Below are positions 24,587-37,258 of a stretch of DNA of 64,000 bases, one piece after another. The notes beneath the pieces were generated by a model. That model was not told the origin of the DNA. It searched no databases and saw only the letters and a program-made list of their open reading frames with translations. The translations under genes were made by a program, and so were the position numbers. This DNA comes from Gymnorhina tibicen (lineage: Eukaryota; Chordata; Aves; Passeriformes; Artamidae), in contig VXAZ01000588.1 in NCBI GenBank assembly GCA_013399875.1, forward strand, positions 1-64,000. The letters run 5' to 3'. Positions within the stretch are counted from its first letter, which is position 1. The number at the start of each line of letters is the position of its first letter.

Positions 24587-27500
24587 AAATAAATATCTTT
24601 GTTATCTTCCTTACAAATTTATCTTATGCAATTACCAGACTGATTCTTGCCACCAAATTATTGTATTTTGCTCCTCAGCAATTGAAAAGAAATATCTATC
24701 AACATCTACCATGTTGCAGTTGAAAAATGTCTCCATTTAATTCCAGAAGTTAATTACCGTAAATAAAATTATAAATAATGGTTTTGGAGTCAAATTAAAA
24801 CAATCATGTAAAGATATGTAACAAAGATTTTACACATTTCTATCTTTATTTAGGGAGATGCAATTTTCTACCTGCTCTATGCATAAATTAGTGTTTTCCA
24901 AGCAGCATGAATGATGCAAGTAACTCTTACATGTGAGTGTGCATGTAGTGAATTTATAACAGAGAACTAGCTCATTTTTGTCACCTAACAGTGACATAAA
25001 ATATTTTGGTAATGCTTAGCACTCTAGTCTTAATAGCTGGTAGTGATAAAAACCCATAACCCAATATTTTAATAAAATTTTAAATAAGCCAGACCTTCAT
25101 TTTTATTAAGAGGTAGTACAATGCTTTAACTTCTCACTAATTTAAAGGAACACGTTACAGTTTTTACCAGTGCTGCTGTCCAAAAGGCTCTCCCAGTTAC
25201 TCTGATGCAGGATGCCAATACCTTCTGTGAGCTGTTTAGCGGCTTTTCAGGATCAGGGTCTTAGCAGGCATATCCACTCAAATGTGGCTTCCTAATCTTT
25301 AGTTTTTGCTGAACAGCTCCTGAAACTTAGCTTGGTCTGAAGAGTGAGAACAGAGGACAAACACCAGCTCAGTCTCCAGGCTGATCCTACAAGAGTTAGA
25401 GTACGCTAATACAAAAAATATGGTCTGAGAGCCCACAGAGAAAGAGCCTTAGTGTTTTCCTATCATGTTTTATTCATGAGTTTGTGATGCTATAGATTAT
25501 CCAGAAGCCAAGCCCTGATGTTTATTTTGGCCCCATGTCTGTAAGGAACTAAGCACTTTTGGAGGACCATTTCTGGTGACTTTGTGGAGGTCTGTGAGCA
25601 CAGAACCTTTGTGAAGAGGGAGCAGATGACAGTAAAACTTCTGTGGCTGATAAAAGCTCAATATCTACTCAAGCAGAGAAAATTCCTATGCTTACATCAA
25701 TGCATGTCCACATTTTCTGAAAAATATGTTTAAGACATTCATTTGATCTTCACAGATTCTCTGGCATATTACAAATGTTAGCCATTTTGAAAAGGCAGTA
25801 TTTGGGAGGACCATGCTGGGTTGTGCAGCTGGGAGGCACACATGAGCACATGCATGAGCCTCAGTCCTTGGATGCAACATTTTTCCCTCCTTTCACATGC
25901 AGCAACATAGCTGTAAGTATTATTTGCAGTGTGTCACAGTCAGATTTACACTGTGTATATACACGGTCACAAATGTAAACTGCCTGATTTGGCATCCCTG
26001 GGTAATGCAAAGTGAAAGCTTCCCACATTGTTTTATTACCTTCTGGCTAATTTCCCCAGTTAAATCTAAGACCTTGCACAATAATGAAAGACAACATTTT
26101 CAGTGAACTCTTCTTCCACTACATTGTTATAAAAGGAGGACAGGACTGTGTTTGTGTCCAACAAAAATACCATATAAAATAGCTTAGAAAAAATTAATGA
26201 ATAAAGCAGAAAGTACATCTATTTTTCAAAGTACAAATGCAGTGGTGTATTTACGTATTTAAGAGACAATGAAATGTGTTTTTGAAATTTATGAAGAGTA
26301 AATAAGTTCTTCTAAGAACATATGTAATTAAAATTGTGTTCTCTCCTTTATGTGGCCTGCAACATTTTTTCTGTTTAGGCATATGAGAATAGAATAATTT
26401 CTCTTAAGTTTGAAGGATTCATAGAATAATGATGTTGCATGTTTTATTAGTGAATATTTTGAGGCATGTAGGCAGTGTAAATAAAGATAAATAAAGATTT
26501 TATTTTGCAAATAATTAATTCTACAACAATATCCAGCAACACTTGTTATTTGCAATGTAACAGACAATTTAAATTTTTTTGGTAAAAACCTACATTTCTC
26601 AATATTTCTGGCGTGTAGTATTGTGTGGTAAATATTCATTGATATTTTGAGGTCTCAGAGTGCATTGCACCTTCATTTACAAGTAACTTTAATAATTTTA
26701 AATGAAACCATGTCATGAATTTGAAGATCTAGCTGGTGTGCTGGCCACTCAAAATACCAAGAACAAAAATGCTCATAATTAGTAATCACTACAAGCAGTA
26801 AGTTTTTAGACTACATCTCAGTTGATTTCTCTCATAAAAACTGTATCCAAACCTCTATGATGTACAACATAAATGCAGTTTGCCATAGCAAATCCTTGTC
26901 ATTGTGGTTAAAATAAAAAAGAGTAGAAAATCTTGCTAAATTTTTCTATCAGCTGGGTAATCAGATTATTGAAGTAATTAGACAGATCAAACTCTTTTTC
27001 AGAAAGTAGCCCAATACATGAGATATTTTAGTCTCCATTGTTATCTGTAGGGAATAGAACAATAACATGTAAAATATCTATAGAAACACTTGTGCTCATT
27101 GCACATAAATAATCCACATTAAGATTATGCAGTTTTACATGCATGCCCACATACATATCAGATATGCATTAAAAACCTGAAGCTTTAAAAAGTAGTATGC
27201 TAGTAAAGTATTTGAATTTTAAAATACTTTGTTCAAATTCCTACCAGCTCACACTGTTCTCAGGAGAGTTCAAGGAAATATTAAAAATACTGTAGAAATA
27301 AAAAGGATAAGATATTTGTCACTCTCATTTAAATTGATGTATGCTCCTGTCCTATAAATGTCACATTGGATAATCCTGAAAAATTAGCATAAATCTCCAC
27401 AATTATGCATATTTATAATGGTATTTTGCATAGCACTAGTAGCGGTTTGCATGGGGGAGGGGAAGGGAGGAGGGTGAGTAAAGACTGAATGGTCTAGAGG

Positions 27501-28877
27501 ACTAAATTTATTAACAGCATCCTAGAAACAGACTCAGCAACAGTTTTGTTTCACTTGTTTTAAAAAACGAAAACAATTTGCCTTGCACCACTCTTGTGAT
27601 GCTTCCAATTTGCTGGCAGTTTTGTGCTCCATACTTAGCTAGAAAAAGTTAGCTTGGATAAGTTTCTGAGGGATACCTATGCTAATTAGAAACATCTTCT
27701 ACTACTGACAGTTGTAAAGAAACCCAAGAATGAGAAATCAGAGGAGTGCTTTTTCAAAATTGCCTTTTTTGTTGGAGGCAGAAAGGTCGCATTTCTAGCA
27801 AATGCTTATCCAACCCGGGTGAGCCCATCCCAGATTCAAGTGCATCCTCACTTCTTCAGATGAGGCCCAGAAAATATTTAAGCAAACTACTAAAAGACCA
27901 GGAGAGACAGGAAGCTTGTCCTGCCTCTGGCTTAATACCATTTTATGCTGAAAATGGAGAGCAGAATTAATCAGAGGCTCTAGAAGTAATTATTGGCAGG
28001 GTTTGGCCAGCACAGATGCTTGGGCAAACAGCAATTGTTCTTTCCACCAGTTCCCTAATAGGAACAACAATACTGGCATTGTCCTCCACTTCATTGAGGG
28101 TCTTTGGAGAGGGAGTTGGTTGCTGGGAGGAGGGTGAGAAACTGACAGTCAGACCCTGCTCCAGAGGAGCCTGTCCTGATTCTGCTGCAGCAGGCTCTGG
28201 CTTTTGGCATCAGCGGTGCCAGCTGAATGGGGAGAAGCCAAACCTGTCCTGCCATACTCTCATCAAGACTTCAGTGTGGGGGCAGAAGTGCTGTTAGAGC
28301 CTAACGAGGAAACAAACACAAAAGTAAAGATTAGGTCCCTTAAACACATGCAGGTTTTGCCCCCATGAGATCCCACCATAGAGGGACTACTGCACATGAT
28401 GCTTCATTTGTGGGGGGTTGTTATTGTTGTTTGGGATTTTATCGGGTTTTTTACAGTTGAGAGCACAACATGAGCAAGGTGGTGCTTTATGTAGCTTTTT
28501 TAGGTAGCCTGTCATGACCATGTAGCCCAGCAAATTGCAGTTCTCTACAGTTGCATTTGCAACAGCTCTGTCAACATCCACAGTGCTCATTGATATTGTC
28601 AATACTGCACAGCTCCCATCCAAAGTTCTCTTACACACTCTACTAATGTGATTGCATGCTTTTGGATGAACAATTTTGTGCATCCTTTTGTGTTTCTAAA
28701 CTCAATCTACTCTTCAGGATCAACATCAACACACGGTGGCCACAAGTGTTGCCCTTGACCACGTTCCAGGATCTTCTCCCTGAATGTTGCACTCCTTCAT
28801 GAACCACTCCACTGATCTACCAGTGCTTCTTTTAGGACCAAATGCTGCTCGCCATGAGCACAGGACTCAGAAAGTAA

Positions 28878-28936
28878 TGAGGAGTTAGACTCAGTCTTGT
28901 GGGTCCCTTCCTACTCAGGACATTCTATGATTCTAA
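28878..28936 (+). mobile_element. CR1 LINE 3' tail, plus strand
   Basis: The sequence CTTGTGGGTCCCTTCCTACTC followed by AGGACATTCTATGATTCTA is the characteristic 3' end of chicken-repeat-1 LINEs: the 'gggtcccttccaactc' box and then ATTCTATG/ATTCTA units instead of poly-A (established knowledge). Only about 60 bases are recognisable, as is usual for heavily 5'-truncated CR1 copies. Confidence 0.88.
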
Positions 28937-30071
28937 TTCTCCAGTCCCACTTCATCTTGTGTTCAGAGCAAGGTGGCCTAATCATGGCCCCAACACAAAA
29001 ACATTTTGTATATCCTATTTGTGGTGGAGCCAGTGGAAGTTCTGTGCTTGCAGTTTGAAGAATTAAAGCCCTGGTCTGCAACTGTGTAAACTACACTGTC
29101 TGTAGGGAAAGGTTGACATTAAACAATGGAAATCTGTGTAACACCGCTTGTAGAAGCCTCCTCAGCAAAGACTTATGATCTGGTCCTGCATTAGGCAGAT
29201 TAAAGATACACACAAACCTGTGACAATTTGTGTGCTTGAATGTACATCACCAAAATAACCAATTGGGAGAAAACACACAGCCATTTGTTGAATTTGTATC
29301 ACTAGAAAATTTGGAGTCTGGAGGTTATTTAAATATTTATAGTCATACGTTATGAAGATACAGGTAGATATATGTGCACAAAGAAATATTTGTATTTCAG
29401 AGTCAGTGATTTCATGTTGTCATAGCTGAGCATTTGTGAGAGGGAGCCAAACTCTCGAAACAATTCTCAAGTGTTTCTTGCACAGATGTGGGTACATATG
29501 TACCTGAAAGTGGCCAAGACAGGTGTGATGGTGCAATTATTCTCCCTTCTGTAAGTATTCAGTCCTCTGCAGAGGGGTGTGCTCCTCACAGACCCAATGT
29601 GAAGCTTCCCTTTTTTTTATGCTGCATTTAACAATCTGTCAACCACAGGATGCTGGTAGAGTCTGTTTTAAATGTTAATATTCTAAAGAAGACAAGGGAA
29701 TCTTCATTGAATTATCTGTTTGCCAAGCTGCAGGGTGTGCATAGAGCCTGTACAAGAAAGATCTATAATAAATCCCTATCCCAAAACCCTAGGTGGTTTG
29801 TTGAAGGCAGACTCTCGCTATAAAATGATGCAGAAGGGCATAAGCAGTCTTTTGTATAGAGAAGTATCTCATTATTAAACATCAACTTTGCAAAACCAAA
29901 AATCCTTTACATTTTGTGCTTTGTACTGCCAAATTTTGTGCAAGGATGATTTAAGATGTTTTTGCAAAGTTCAGCTCCTTTCAAAGTATGCTGTGCTACC
30001 ATAACAAACTGTGTAAATATTTGAAGTATATAAAAACACATAGTTTTATGGATACTGGCATGTAACACAAG

Positions 30072-30126
30072 GCAATAGTCTAAATACTGTTTAGTCTAAA
30101 GTCTGCAATAGTCTAAAATACTGTTT
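30072..30126 (+). repeat. Local direct duplication of about 21 bp
   Basis: 30072-30092 and 30105-30126 are the same apart from one inserted A in the second copy, offset by 33 bases. It looks like an old slippage duplication. Confidence 0.85.
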
Positions 30127-31369
30127 GTATGTTATATTTACCAAAACTTGTATTTCAATATGTTTCTAAATACTGAATCACTCCTGACTAAGTGGCAAGA
30201 AGAAAAAGTGTTTATGATGCATTTGAATTGCAAAACAAGACCTATTTCACAAGGATTCCACCCTCTGTGATCTCAGCTAATATAAGCCCTGTTTCATTTT
30301 TGCAATGCTTAGTATTGTTATCACATATCATTAATTTATTTCACAAAAATTAAGAAGTACCTTTCTGTTATGAGGCTTAGTGATACCTTTTCAACATATA
30401 ATGGTCTAGTTTTTGTCAGGTTTTTTATGATTTAAGACCCATAGAAATAAAATGCCTTTCTTTGGGAAATGACTCTGCGGTTTCAGAGAAACTACAGGCA
30501 AAAAAATCCTACTTTTAGTAATAATCCTCATTATATTTTTTGGCACTGTGTTTACTTAATCAGAAGCCCACTGTAGTGAGTGCTATTTTTGGAGGCTGCT
30601 TATTCAGTACCGTAAACTTAGGATTTTTTTTGTGGTGATGGTTGTTAAACTGAGCAGCACCATTTTCAAGGTAGGGCAAAAGAGGTAAATGATGTCTCTA
30701 GAAATACAATAACATAAGGCAAATAATAGTGCAGTTTGCAATACAATCATATTTTTCTTTATACAAATTAGTGAAATTTGTAGTAACAGAATCTAAGTTT
30801 GTTATCCATTACAGAATAGCTAAATATATTCTCAGAAGTGTAGCTAGTGCAATCAAGTACATGTGAGAATTATGCAAAGTACACCTGCACTGTCTCATGG
30901 GTGTTGTCCTTTTAAGAATCTCTGATTAAATATACAATCATAATATAAACAAAAACAGCACATGAAAGCATTGTTTAGCTTATGCTAACTACTACAGGTA
31001 TGTCATGAGGTCCTAACACACATCAGTAGCATACAGAAATTAAATATCCTCTGTGGTTCCTGTATACAGGGCTTTTATCTCTTTCATTTAAATATGTGAT
31101 TGTTGGTGCCAGATCTGGAGAGAATATTAAGATAACCACTTTTTTGAAAAATCTGTTAGCCAATATTTCTTTGTATTTTATGCTTTAAATAGCTTTTGAG
31201 AAAAATTAGACTGCATAAGCATAATCCTTTTGGGAGATTATTGAAATTCTTCAAAATAAATATTTTGATAATGCCTCCCTTCTAGCTCTGTTTCATTTGA
31301 AGGCAAAAAGATACGTTGCAAACTGCTTAAAAAATCAGAAAGTTGTTTGGTTTTTTTTAAGAAAGTGAG

Positions 31370-31660
31370 TATTTATATATAAACGCATATATACATACCT
31401 CTATATACACATGCTTGCAGAATCCAATACGTACATGTAGAACATGTACAATGTATATGTATGTATATACACATATATACACTGAAAGATATGTTGCATA
31501 TTATATATAATTTATATTATATACTGTGATCATATTATGTTAAAATTTAAGTATAAATATAAAAATATATGTGTATGTATATACATAAATACATACATGC
31601 CTATTTCAATACACACACTTGTATATAAATATGCATATAAATACATGCAGTACATATCAA
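31370..31660. repeat. AT-rich tract of TATA/ATGTAT/ACATAC words
   Basis: About 290 bases made mostly of alternating purine-pyrimidine words (TATATA, CATACA, GTATGT), consistent with an old expanded and decayed (AT)n/(ATGT)n microsatellite. It includes a perfect 8-bp inverted repeat with a 3-base centre at 31431-31449 (GTACATGT, AGA, ACATGTAC). Confidence 0.8.
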
Positions 31661-32554
31661 ATTTTTCATTTCTATGAGTAAACTTTCACATTTTTTATGT
31701 ATTACTGCACTATCACTGTAAAAAATGAATATATCAAGTATAATATAAAAATACCAAGCAGAATATAAAACTACAGATTCGTTCTTACATAGATTAAGGA
31801 AAAACACATCCAGCAACAATTTGTAAAGTTTGTTTTTTCATTTCTCCTATACTAGGAAATTTAATGAATAAAGTAGAAGAAAAAGCTACTAAGATGAAAT
31901 ATTGCTGGGTTGTTTACAATAAATCCTTTAATACACCGTTTTTTACTTCATTCTGTAGTAGTCCTGTGGATAGTTTTCACCAGCACTACTTACTTAGTCA
32001 ATGACACATAAGGTAGATGAAAACTGCACAATTAGACTTTGAAAGGAATATTAATATTCCTAACAAAATCACCAGAGATTCTGGTTGAAGCTAATCTGAT
32101 GTGAACTCATGAGCAGGATAAACTTAAACTGTGTTCTCAAAGTTAAAGGATATGCACAGGTTTAACTGCTTTGCTGAGAGGGAGAGAAAATGAATAGAAC
32201 TTTGTTGTCCTGGTTGTCGGTAGCTTTTTGAATAATATTGTTCTGTGTTGAGAATAATTTCTTAGAATAAGGAAATTCATTCAACAAATATATAGGACTT
32301 ACATTTTGTTCTCAGCCCTGCCAGAGACTTCTTTGTGAAGAAGGTCTGCCTCACGAGGACAAATTCATTCTGATTAAGTAGATTCATGCCCGCTGAAATA
32401 AATATAAACAGTAAAATTTATTTATAGTTTTGTAAAACTGTAGAAGTGTTCAATTTGTTAACTTTTTGGCATTGCATTAGAAGCCCTCATAGAAGTAACA
32501 GCATAGAACTGGTGAGACCAGATGGTGGCTGTAAGGATGTCCTGGGTGGACTCT

Positions 32555-33596
32555 TGTTATGACCTGCCCCAGAATGTGAGGGTAACCCAGGTTCTTGTTA
32601 AAAGATCCCTTGGGGAAGATTAAGTGAAATGACACTGAATGATCAGCATGATCATAAATATATATACATATATATATGGGTTTATTTTAGAACAAATTGG
32701 TTACAGTGGAAAGCAGGTATGGAGACATTTTTGTTATCATTATCTATAGTAATATAGCAATATAAAGCATAAAAATAACACTTAAGAAAATGTATAAGGA
32801 AAAGAAAGAAAGTGAAAGAAAAGGTAAGCATAGAAAGGTATCACCACCCATGGATCCAGACTTGATTGTTGCAGTTTCAGTGTCTATTTGCAGAGGTGAT
32901 GCTCACAGTCTTGATCCGTCAGGGGTTGGGAAAAGCCATGGAACACAAAGTTCAATTGGTCAATATACATTCAGGTTTAGGTGGAATGCCCAGGTACCTT
33001 CCCTGGGCAGGAGGAAGGAGTATTACACTATTTCAACACTCTGGTTCTGTTGTAACATAGTGAATCTTGTGCAGTCCTCTGGTGCAAGGCCTCAGGGGCG
33101 AAGTCTGGGGCCACTTTGGGAGTCTTTGATGGTTTATGACCCTTTCTAAGAGATGACAGCTGCTTCTCTCATTAGCGTAGTTGAGCCAGTTATGCCCCAT
33201 CAGAAGTGATGAATTACCCTCAGTCCTCAGGTTTTTTGTCAGTCTTTACCTGCAGAGGTGTTACTCTCATTTCTTGCCTTCTGTTTCTTCAATTTGTTTC
33301 CTTTCCCCTTTCCTTTTCCCCACACTGCATTTTCTCCCACATCCCTATTTTTTAACCACCCTCCAGCGTTCTGACTCTCCTATTGTGTGGTCACCTTCTG
33401 GTTTTCCCTACTCATGCAGCTGTGCTAGGCTGATCTGCCTCCACAGACACTAGTGCTCTCTTTGGGTGCCTAGAATTCACTTTTCAGTAGTCCCTTGCTC
33501 ATTTCTTCACAGCCAGGCTTTACTTCTGCTGGACACAATAAGGCACTTGGTTGGGTGATGCAAATCTCTAGGATTTTGAAGCCTAATTGGCAGACA
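32555..33596 (-). mobile_element. Probable solo ERV LTR, third type
   Basis: The left end reads TGTTATGACCTGCCCC and the proposed right end TTGGCAGACA, giving TG...CA ends. A 4-bp repeat CTCT borders both (32551-32554 and 33597-33600); four bases alone is weak. Internally there is an AT-rich zone with GGGTTTATTTT (AATAAACCC on minus) followed by GC-richer sequence with GGTGATGCTCACAG and CCATCAGAAGTGATGAATTACC, which I recognise as passerine LTR sequence. The layout indicates minus orientation. No retroviral gene flanks it. The left end is better supported than the right. The frames at 32790-33149 and 33181-33453 lie inside it and are not genes. Confidence 0.75.
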
Positions 33597-35483
33597 CTCT
33601 TCTATCCAGAGAAGTCTCACAGATGGACGTGGCTGCTCTTTTGGGCAGAAGAGACCAAAAGAAAACTGTTCACCAGAAGACCTTAGTCTGTGCATTTTAA
33701 TGGAGAAGTTTATTCTTAGTTTTAGGTATCATGTGAAAGTCCTTCAAGTGGAAATTACTTAGAAAGCTTAGGGAACTGCTCAAACAGCTATCCTTTTGGT
33801 GAGGATAGGCCCTCAGACTGCCATGAGAAGCCTTATGTGGAAAAAGTTAGCGAAGTACATAACGGTCTGCAGGGCTAAGCCCAGACACAATAAATGTAAA
33901 TGTGAGAGAAACATAAGTAGTTTGCAAGATATTAGTTCATGATAAATGTCAGTGTATTTGTAAAAGGTGTTATAGGCTGTGGCATTCATAAAATTCATAC
34001 CATAACTGTATATTGTGTCAATATAAATACAAAAACATTCTTTAGATAATGTATTTCTAGAGTGAACACATTTCACATAAACTTCAATGATACAAAATAA
34101 AAAGAGTTAGCACCAAGTGCCCAGAACTGCTAACAGTGAAGCACACAAAGCTTTTGTTGACTTTTGTGGGACTACTAATATGATGAAAGTTATCTATATT
34201 CCTAAGTGTTCTCATTATTGTGTTCTAATAATATAATCTCTTTTCTTTTTTTCTTTTTTTTTTTTTTTCACCTCTTACTCCTCAGAATACTGATAGGTGA
34301 CCTCTTCCTGTAGTAAATTATCCCTCAATCCCTGCATCCCTGTGCCAGCTGGAGAGCTTGGAGATGTTCATCTCTGCTTGGCTCAGACTGTACCTGCTAA
34401 AAGGGTGCAAAATGATTGCACATGGGAGTTGAGAACTACTCTTGCCCATATGCAATGAGGCACAACCAACCTTTATTTTTATTTTCCAGATTTTCTGTTA
34501 CTACTTAAGGCCAAATGAAATAATTTATTTCTCACTAGATTATAAAAAAATTTGCAGGTTGTACTTTTGTGCCAAAACTGCACCTGCAATTATTCCTGGG
34601 TAAAAGTATAAAGCTATGGTATTGTGTTCATAAATAAATTTCCATAAAAGGGAGAAAAACTTTAAGAATTCCGTAAGATACTCCATTTTCTTCTGTAAGG
34701 GAGAAAACTGGTACATACCAAGGGAATGGGATCAAGACTGTGGATCCAGCACATCCTTCAAACCAGTGACAGTTAAGAAGTGCTGTAGCTCCAGAGCCCT
34801 CTGGATGAACAGCAGCACAAGTGACTTAAAAGGCACACTGGCAAAGCTTCTCCTGGTGTCATGATGAGCAGCACACAGGGCCCTCTGGAAAGCAGCAGAG
34901 AAGCTGAGGATAGAAGCTAATAAAAATAAACTGGCAATTCCATACAGAATTCATTGAACAACCTCAAGGAAAATGTGCTATGAAGGCTTCTGTCATTTCC
35001 CAGTTCAAACCGTCCTTGTTTCCATGTTATGGGGGCTGCTTATGTGCCTGGTAGGGGGAATTGTTCTAATCCTGTTCACTGCCATCGTACTTTTTTGGTT
35101 TTTATGTAAAGGACAAAACCACCAGGCTGTTCTGTTACTTCACGCTCTTAGAAATACAATGGCTCGTTATACTTTGATTTCATTATGACTAAATATTTGT
35201 CCTGATCACAGCTTGACATTTCCCCACAAGTCTTCCACCCACAAGTGGCTTATTCTGAAATATCTGTGAATTCTTTTCCTTGAAGTATAGACTTCAGTTG
35301 ATGTGTTAACAACATCCTTGTTTAATAAATTTTTCTTTTCATAATAACAGTACTGTTGTAGATTTAGTCAAACAGCAGCCAATTTGTGTTGCTTATGATC
35401 AGGAAAGGAATATCAGACTTTAATGTATTTATCTCCCCACAAAGGAAACATTTCTGTCAAATCACAAATATTACACACCTATA
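33597..35483. other. Unique non-coding DNA
   Basis: No gene. A pyrimidine tract lies at 34237-34269. The 71-codon frame at 34973-35188 has a hydrophobic stretch in the middle but no family resemblance and no splice context I can defend. Confidence 0.5.
34237..34269 (+). repeat. Pyrimidine (T/C) tract
   Basis: 33 bases of uninterrupted T and C, mostly T. Simple sequence; without a convincing following exon I do not call it a splice-acceptor tract. Confidence 0.85.
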
Positions 35484-35770
35484 AAATCATGGGTTGGAAG
35501 AGACTTAGAAGATTATCTGGTTCCAATCTCCCTGCCATGGTCAGGGACACCCTCAATTAGACCAGGTGGCTCTAAATCCCATTCAGGCATGGGGCATCCA
35601 CAACTTCTCTTGACAACCTGTTCCAGTGTCTCACCACCCTCATGGGAAAAATATTCCTCCTAGTATCCAATCTAAACCTACTGTTGCTTTTTGAAGGCAT
35701 TCCCCCTTGTCTTATACCTAAATGCTCATAAACCATTCCTCTCCAGATTTCTTGTAGGCTCTCTTTATGA
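35484..35770 (-). mobile_element. CR1 LINE 3' fragment, minus strand
   Basis: Read on plus, the piece starts with the reverse complement of the CR1 3' end (ATCATGGGTTGGAAGAGAC) and continues through CCCTGCCATGGTCAGGGACACC, GGCATGGGGCATCCACAACTTCTC, CTGTTCCAGTGTCTCACCACCCTCA and TTCCCCCTTGTCTTAT to TTTCTTGTAGGCTC, in the order of the CR1 3' region. Moderate divergence and lack of the 5' portion are typical of old truncated insertions. Confidence 0.95.
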
Positions 35771-37224
35771 TTTACTGTAATATTAAAGTACTATTTCTCA
35801 AACACTATAAGTATTTTTAAAATAAAAGTGTTATTCCATTTTTCCGGAGTACATCACTGAGAATGAAGACCAGCAGTGCTTATCAACTGAGACAGTTTTT
35901 TCCATTTTTAATGCAAAAGTTGTTTGCAGGGGAAAAAACCCAATAAACTAACCATACAGATTTTTTTTTCGCTTTGATGCTTCACTGAAAAAATAAATAA
36001 TTCCATGGGAAACTAAGGAAAAAATGTACCAATGTGGAACAGGTATTTTTCTCAAAGAAGTCTGAATTTTTTTGGCAGTATAGTTTCTCTTTTTTTTTTC
36101 ATTTCCCCTCCAGAGCCGAAAAGGAGATTGGATTATTTCCCATAGCAGACAACCAAAATTCCCCCATTAGTTCCTACTTTATGGAGGATGTGGTCTGAGC
36201 CAGAAATTGTTCATGACATGTGGTTTATATTGAATTGTGTTCATTTATACCCAAAGGCTGTCCCCTGTTCCTGCCTGCCATATATAAATGATCAGACCAA
36301 ATTGGGACAGCATTGTTAGCCAAAACCGGACTTTGTTTTCAATTCATCTTAAATGGGACACTTACAAACATGCTGTGAGACTGCTCAGTAGGCTTGGTGT
36401 GGTGGGCCAGGTGCTTGAGAAAGGGGAAATGTCTTAATTCTATGCCTTGAACATTTATTTCTGATAAGAGTTTATCAACAAACTAATATCACAGAAAAGT
36501 ATTGCTGTTTGTATATTAACCCACCCAAAAAATAATTTGTCACATCATCAGCACAACTATGATATGGGAATGAGGAGTCATGGGAGGACTCTGCTTTCCT
36601 CAGTGTCTGACACCCCTTCTGGAAGAGAAGGGAAGGTGGGAATGGCCCAAGCAATATACACCACAGCAAAGTCTCTTTGCTTATAGCTGGTGATGTTGAT
36701 GTTGCCGGTCTATACTGATGTGCTTTGCCACAGAGCGATTTGCAGGTCTCTGCTGTGTGTGTCTTAAGAACAGCATGCTACTAACATGTAATACACAAGG
36801 CTGATCTTTGGGAAAATTCTATTATTTTCCGTTAAAATACGTTCCATGCCAGATGCCAATTGTTTGTTTCTCGCAGTGTTTTAACAAATCATGTGCTGTT
36901 TACATCAGTAAAAAAGTGGTCTCCAAAGTGCAACACTCAAATCGAGAAGAAAAACCCTTGCTTCTTGTGCATAGCTTCTTGTGCTTCCTTCATCCGTAGA
37001 TACTGACGTTTAACCAGCGGCAACTGGTTTTATTTTTGCTTTGTTTTCTGCTATGAAAATATTGACAGGGGTCTGATTAGGATGCTACACATATCATTAG
37101 CAACATCACTAGTAAGTGAGCACTCTGCATCACTTATTAGCAGGGTCTCTCCTCATGCTGAAATTGTCATTTCAACACGGGGAGCCCGGAGCCCAGGAAG
37201 TGGCAGGCAGTGCTGAAGGTCTGT

Positions 37225-37258
37225 CCATCTATCCATCCATCCATCCATCCGTCCATCC
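37225..37258 (+). repeat. (CCAT)n tetranucleotide microsatellite
   Basis: About eight CCAT units with one T and one G interruption (CCATCTAT at the start, CCGT near the end). Confidence 0.9.

Larger units (their letters stand above)
19201..28877. other. Unique AT-rich non-coding DNA with simple repeats and palindromes
   Basis: I see no supportable exon or RNA gene. Small features are a near-perfect palindrome at 21555-21574, a SOX-like and an octamer-like motif 20 bases apart at 21617-21651, an imperfect hairpin at 22328-22359, (GT)8 at 23474-23489 and (AGC)7 at 24566-24586. The stretch 27,340-27,440 is dense in AT homeodomain- and POU-like words, with no further support. The frame at 28016-28297 (plus, 93 codons) is in locally GC-richer DNA but resembles no known protein. 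Confidence 0.5.
28937..32554. other. Unique AT-rich non-coding DNA
   Basis: No gene or recognisable element other than simple repeats. A unit beginning GCAATAGTCTAAA and ending TACTGTTT occurs twice at 30072-30092 and 30105-30126. An AT-rich tract occupies 31,370-31,660. Confidence 0.55.

Noticed and set aside
33373..33378. GACTCT at 33373-33378, matching the left flank of the 32.5-kb LTR (32549-32554)
   Set aside because: The bases before it do not form a CA end, and recognisable LTR sequence continues beyond it, so it is probably chance.
34237..34269. Pyrimidine tract as a splice acceptor
   Set aside because: The AG dinucleotides that follow are not succeeded by a plausible conserved exon.
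34973..35188. 71-codon frame with a hydrophobic, membrane-like middle
   Set aside because: T-rich DNA readily gives hydrophobic frames; no family resemblance, signal or splice context.
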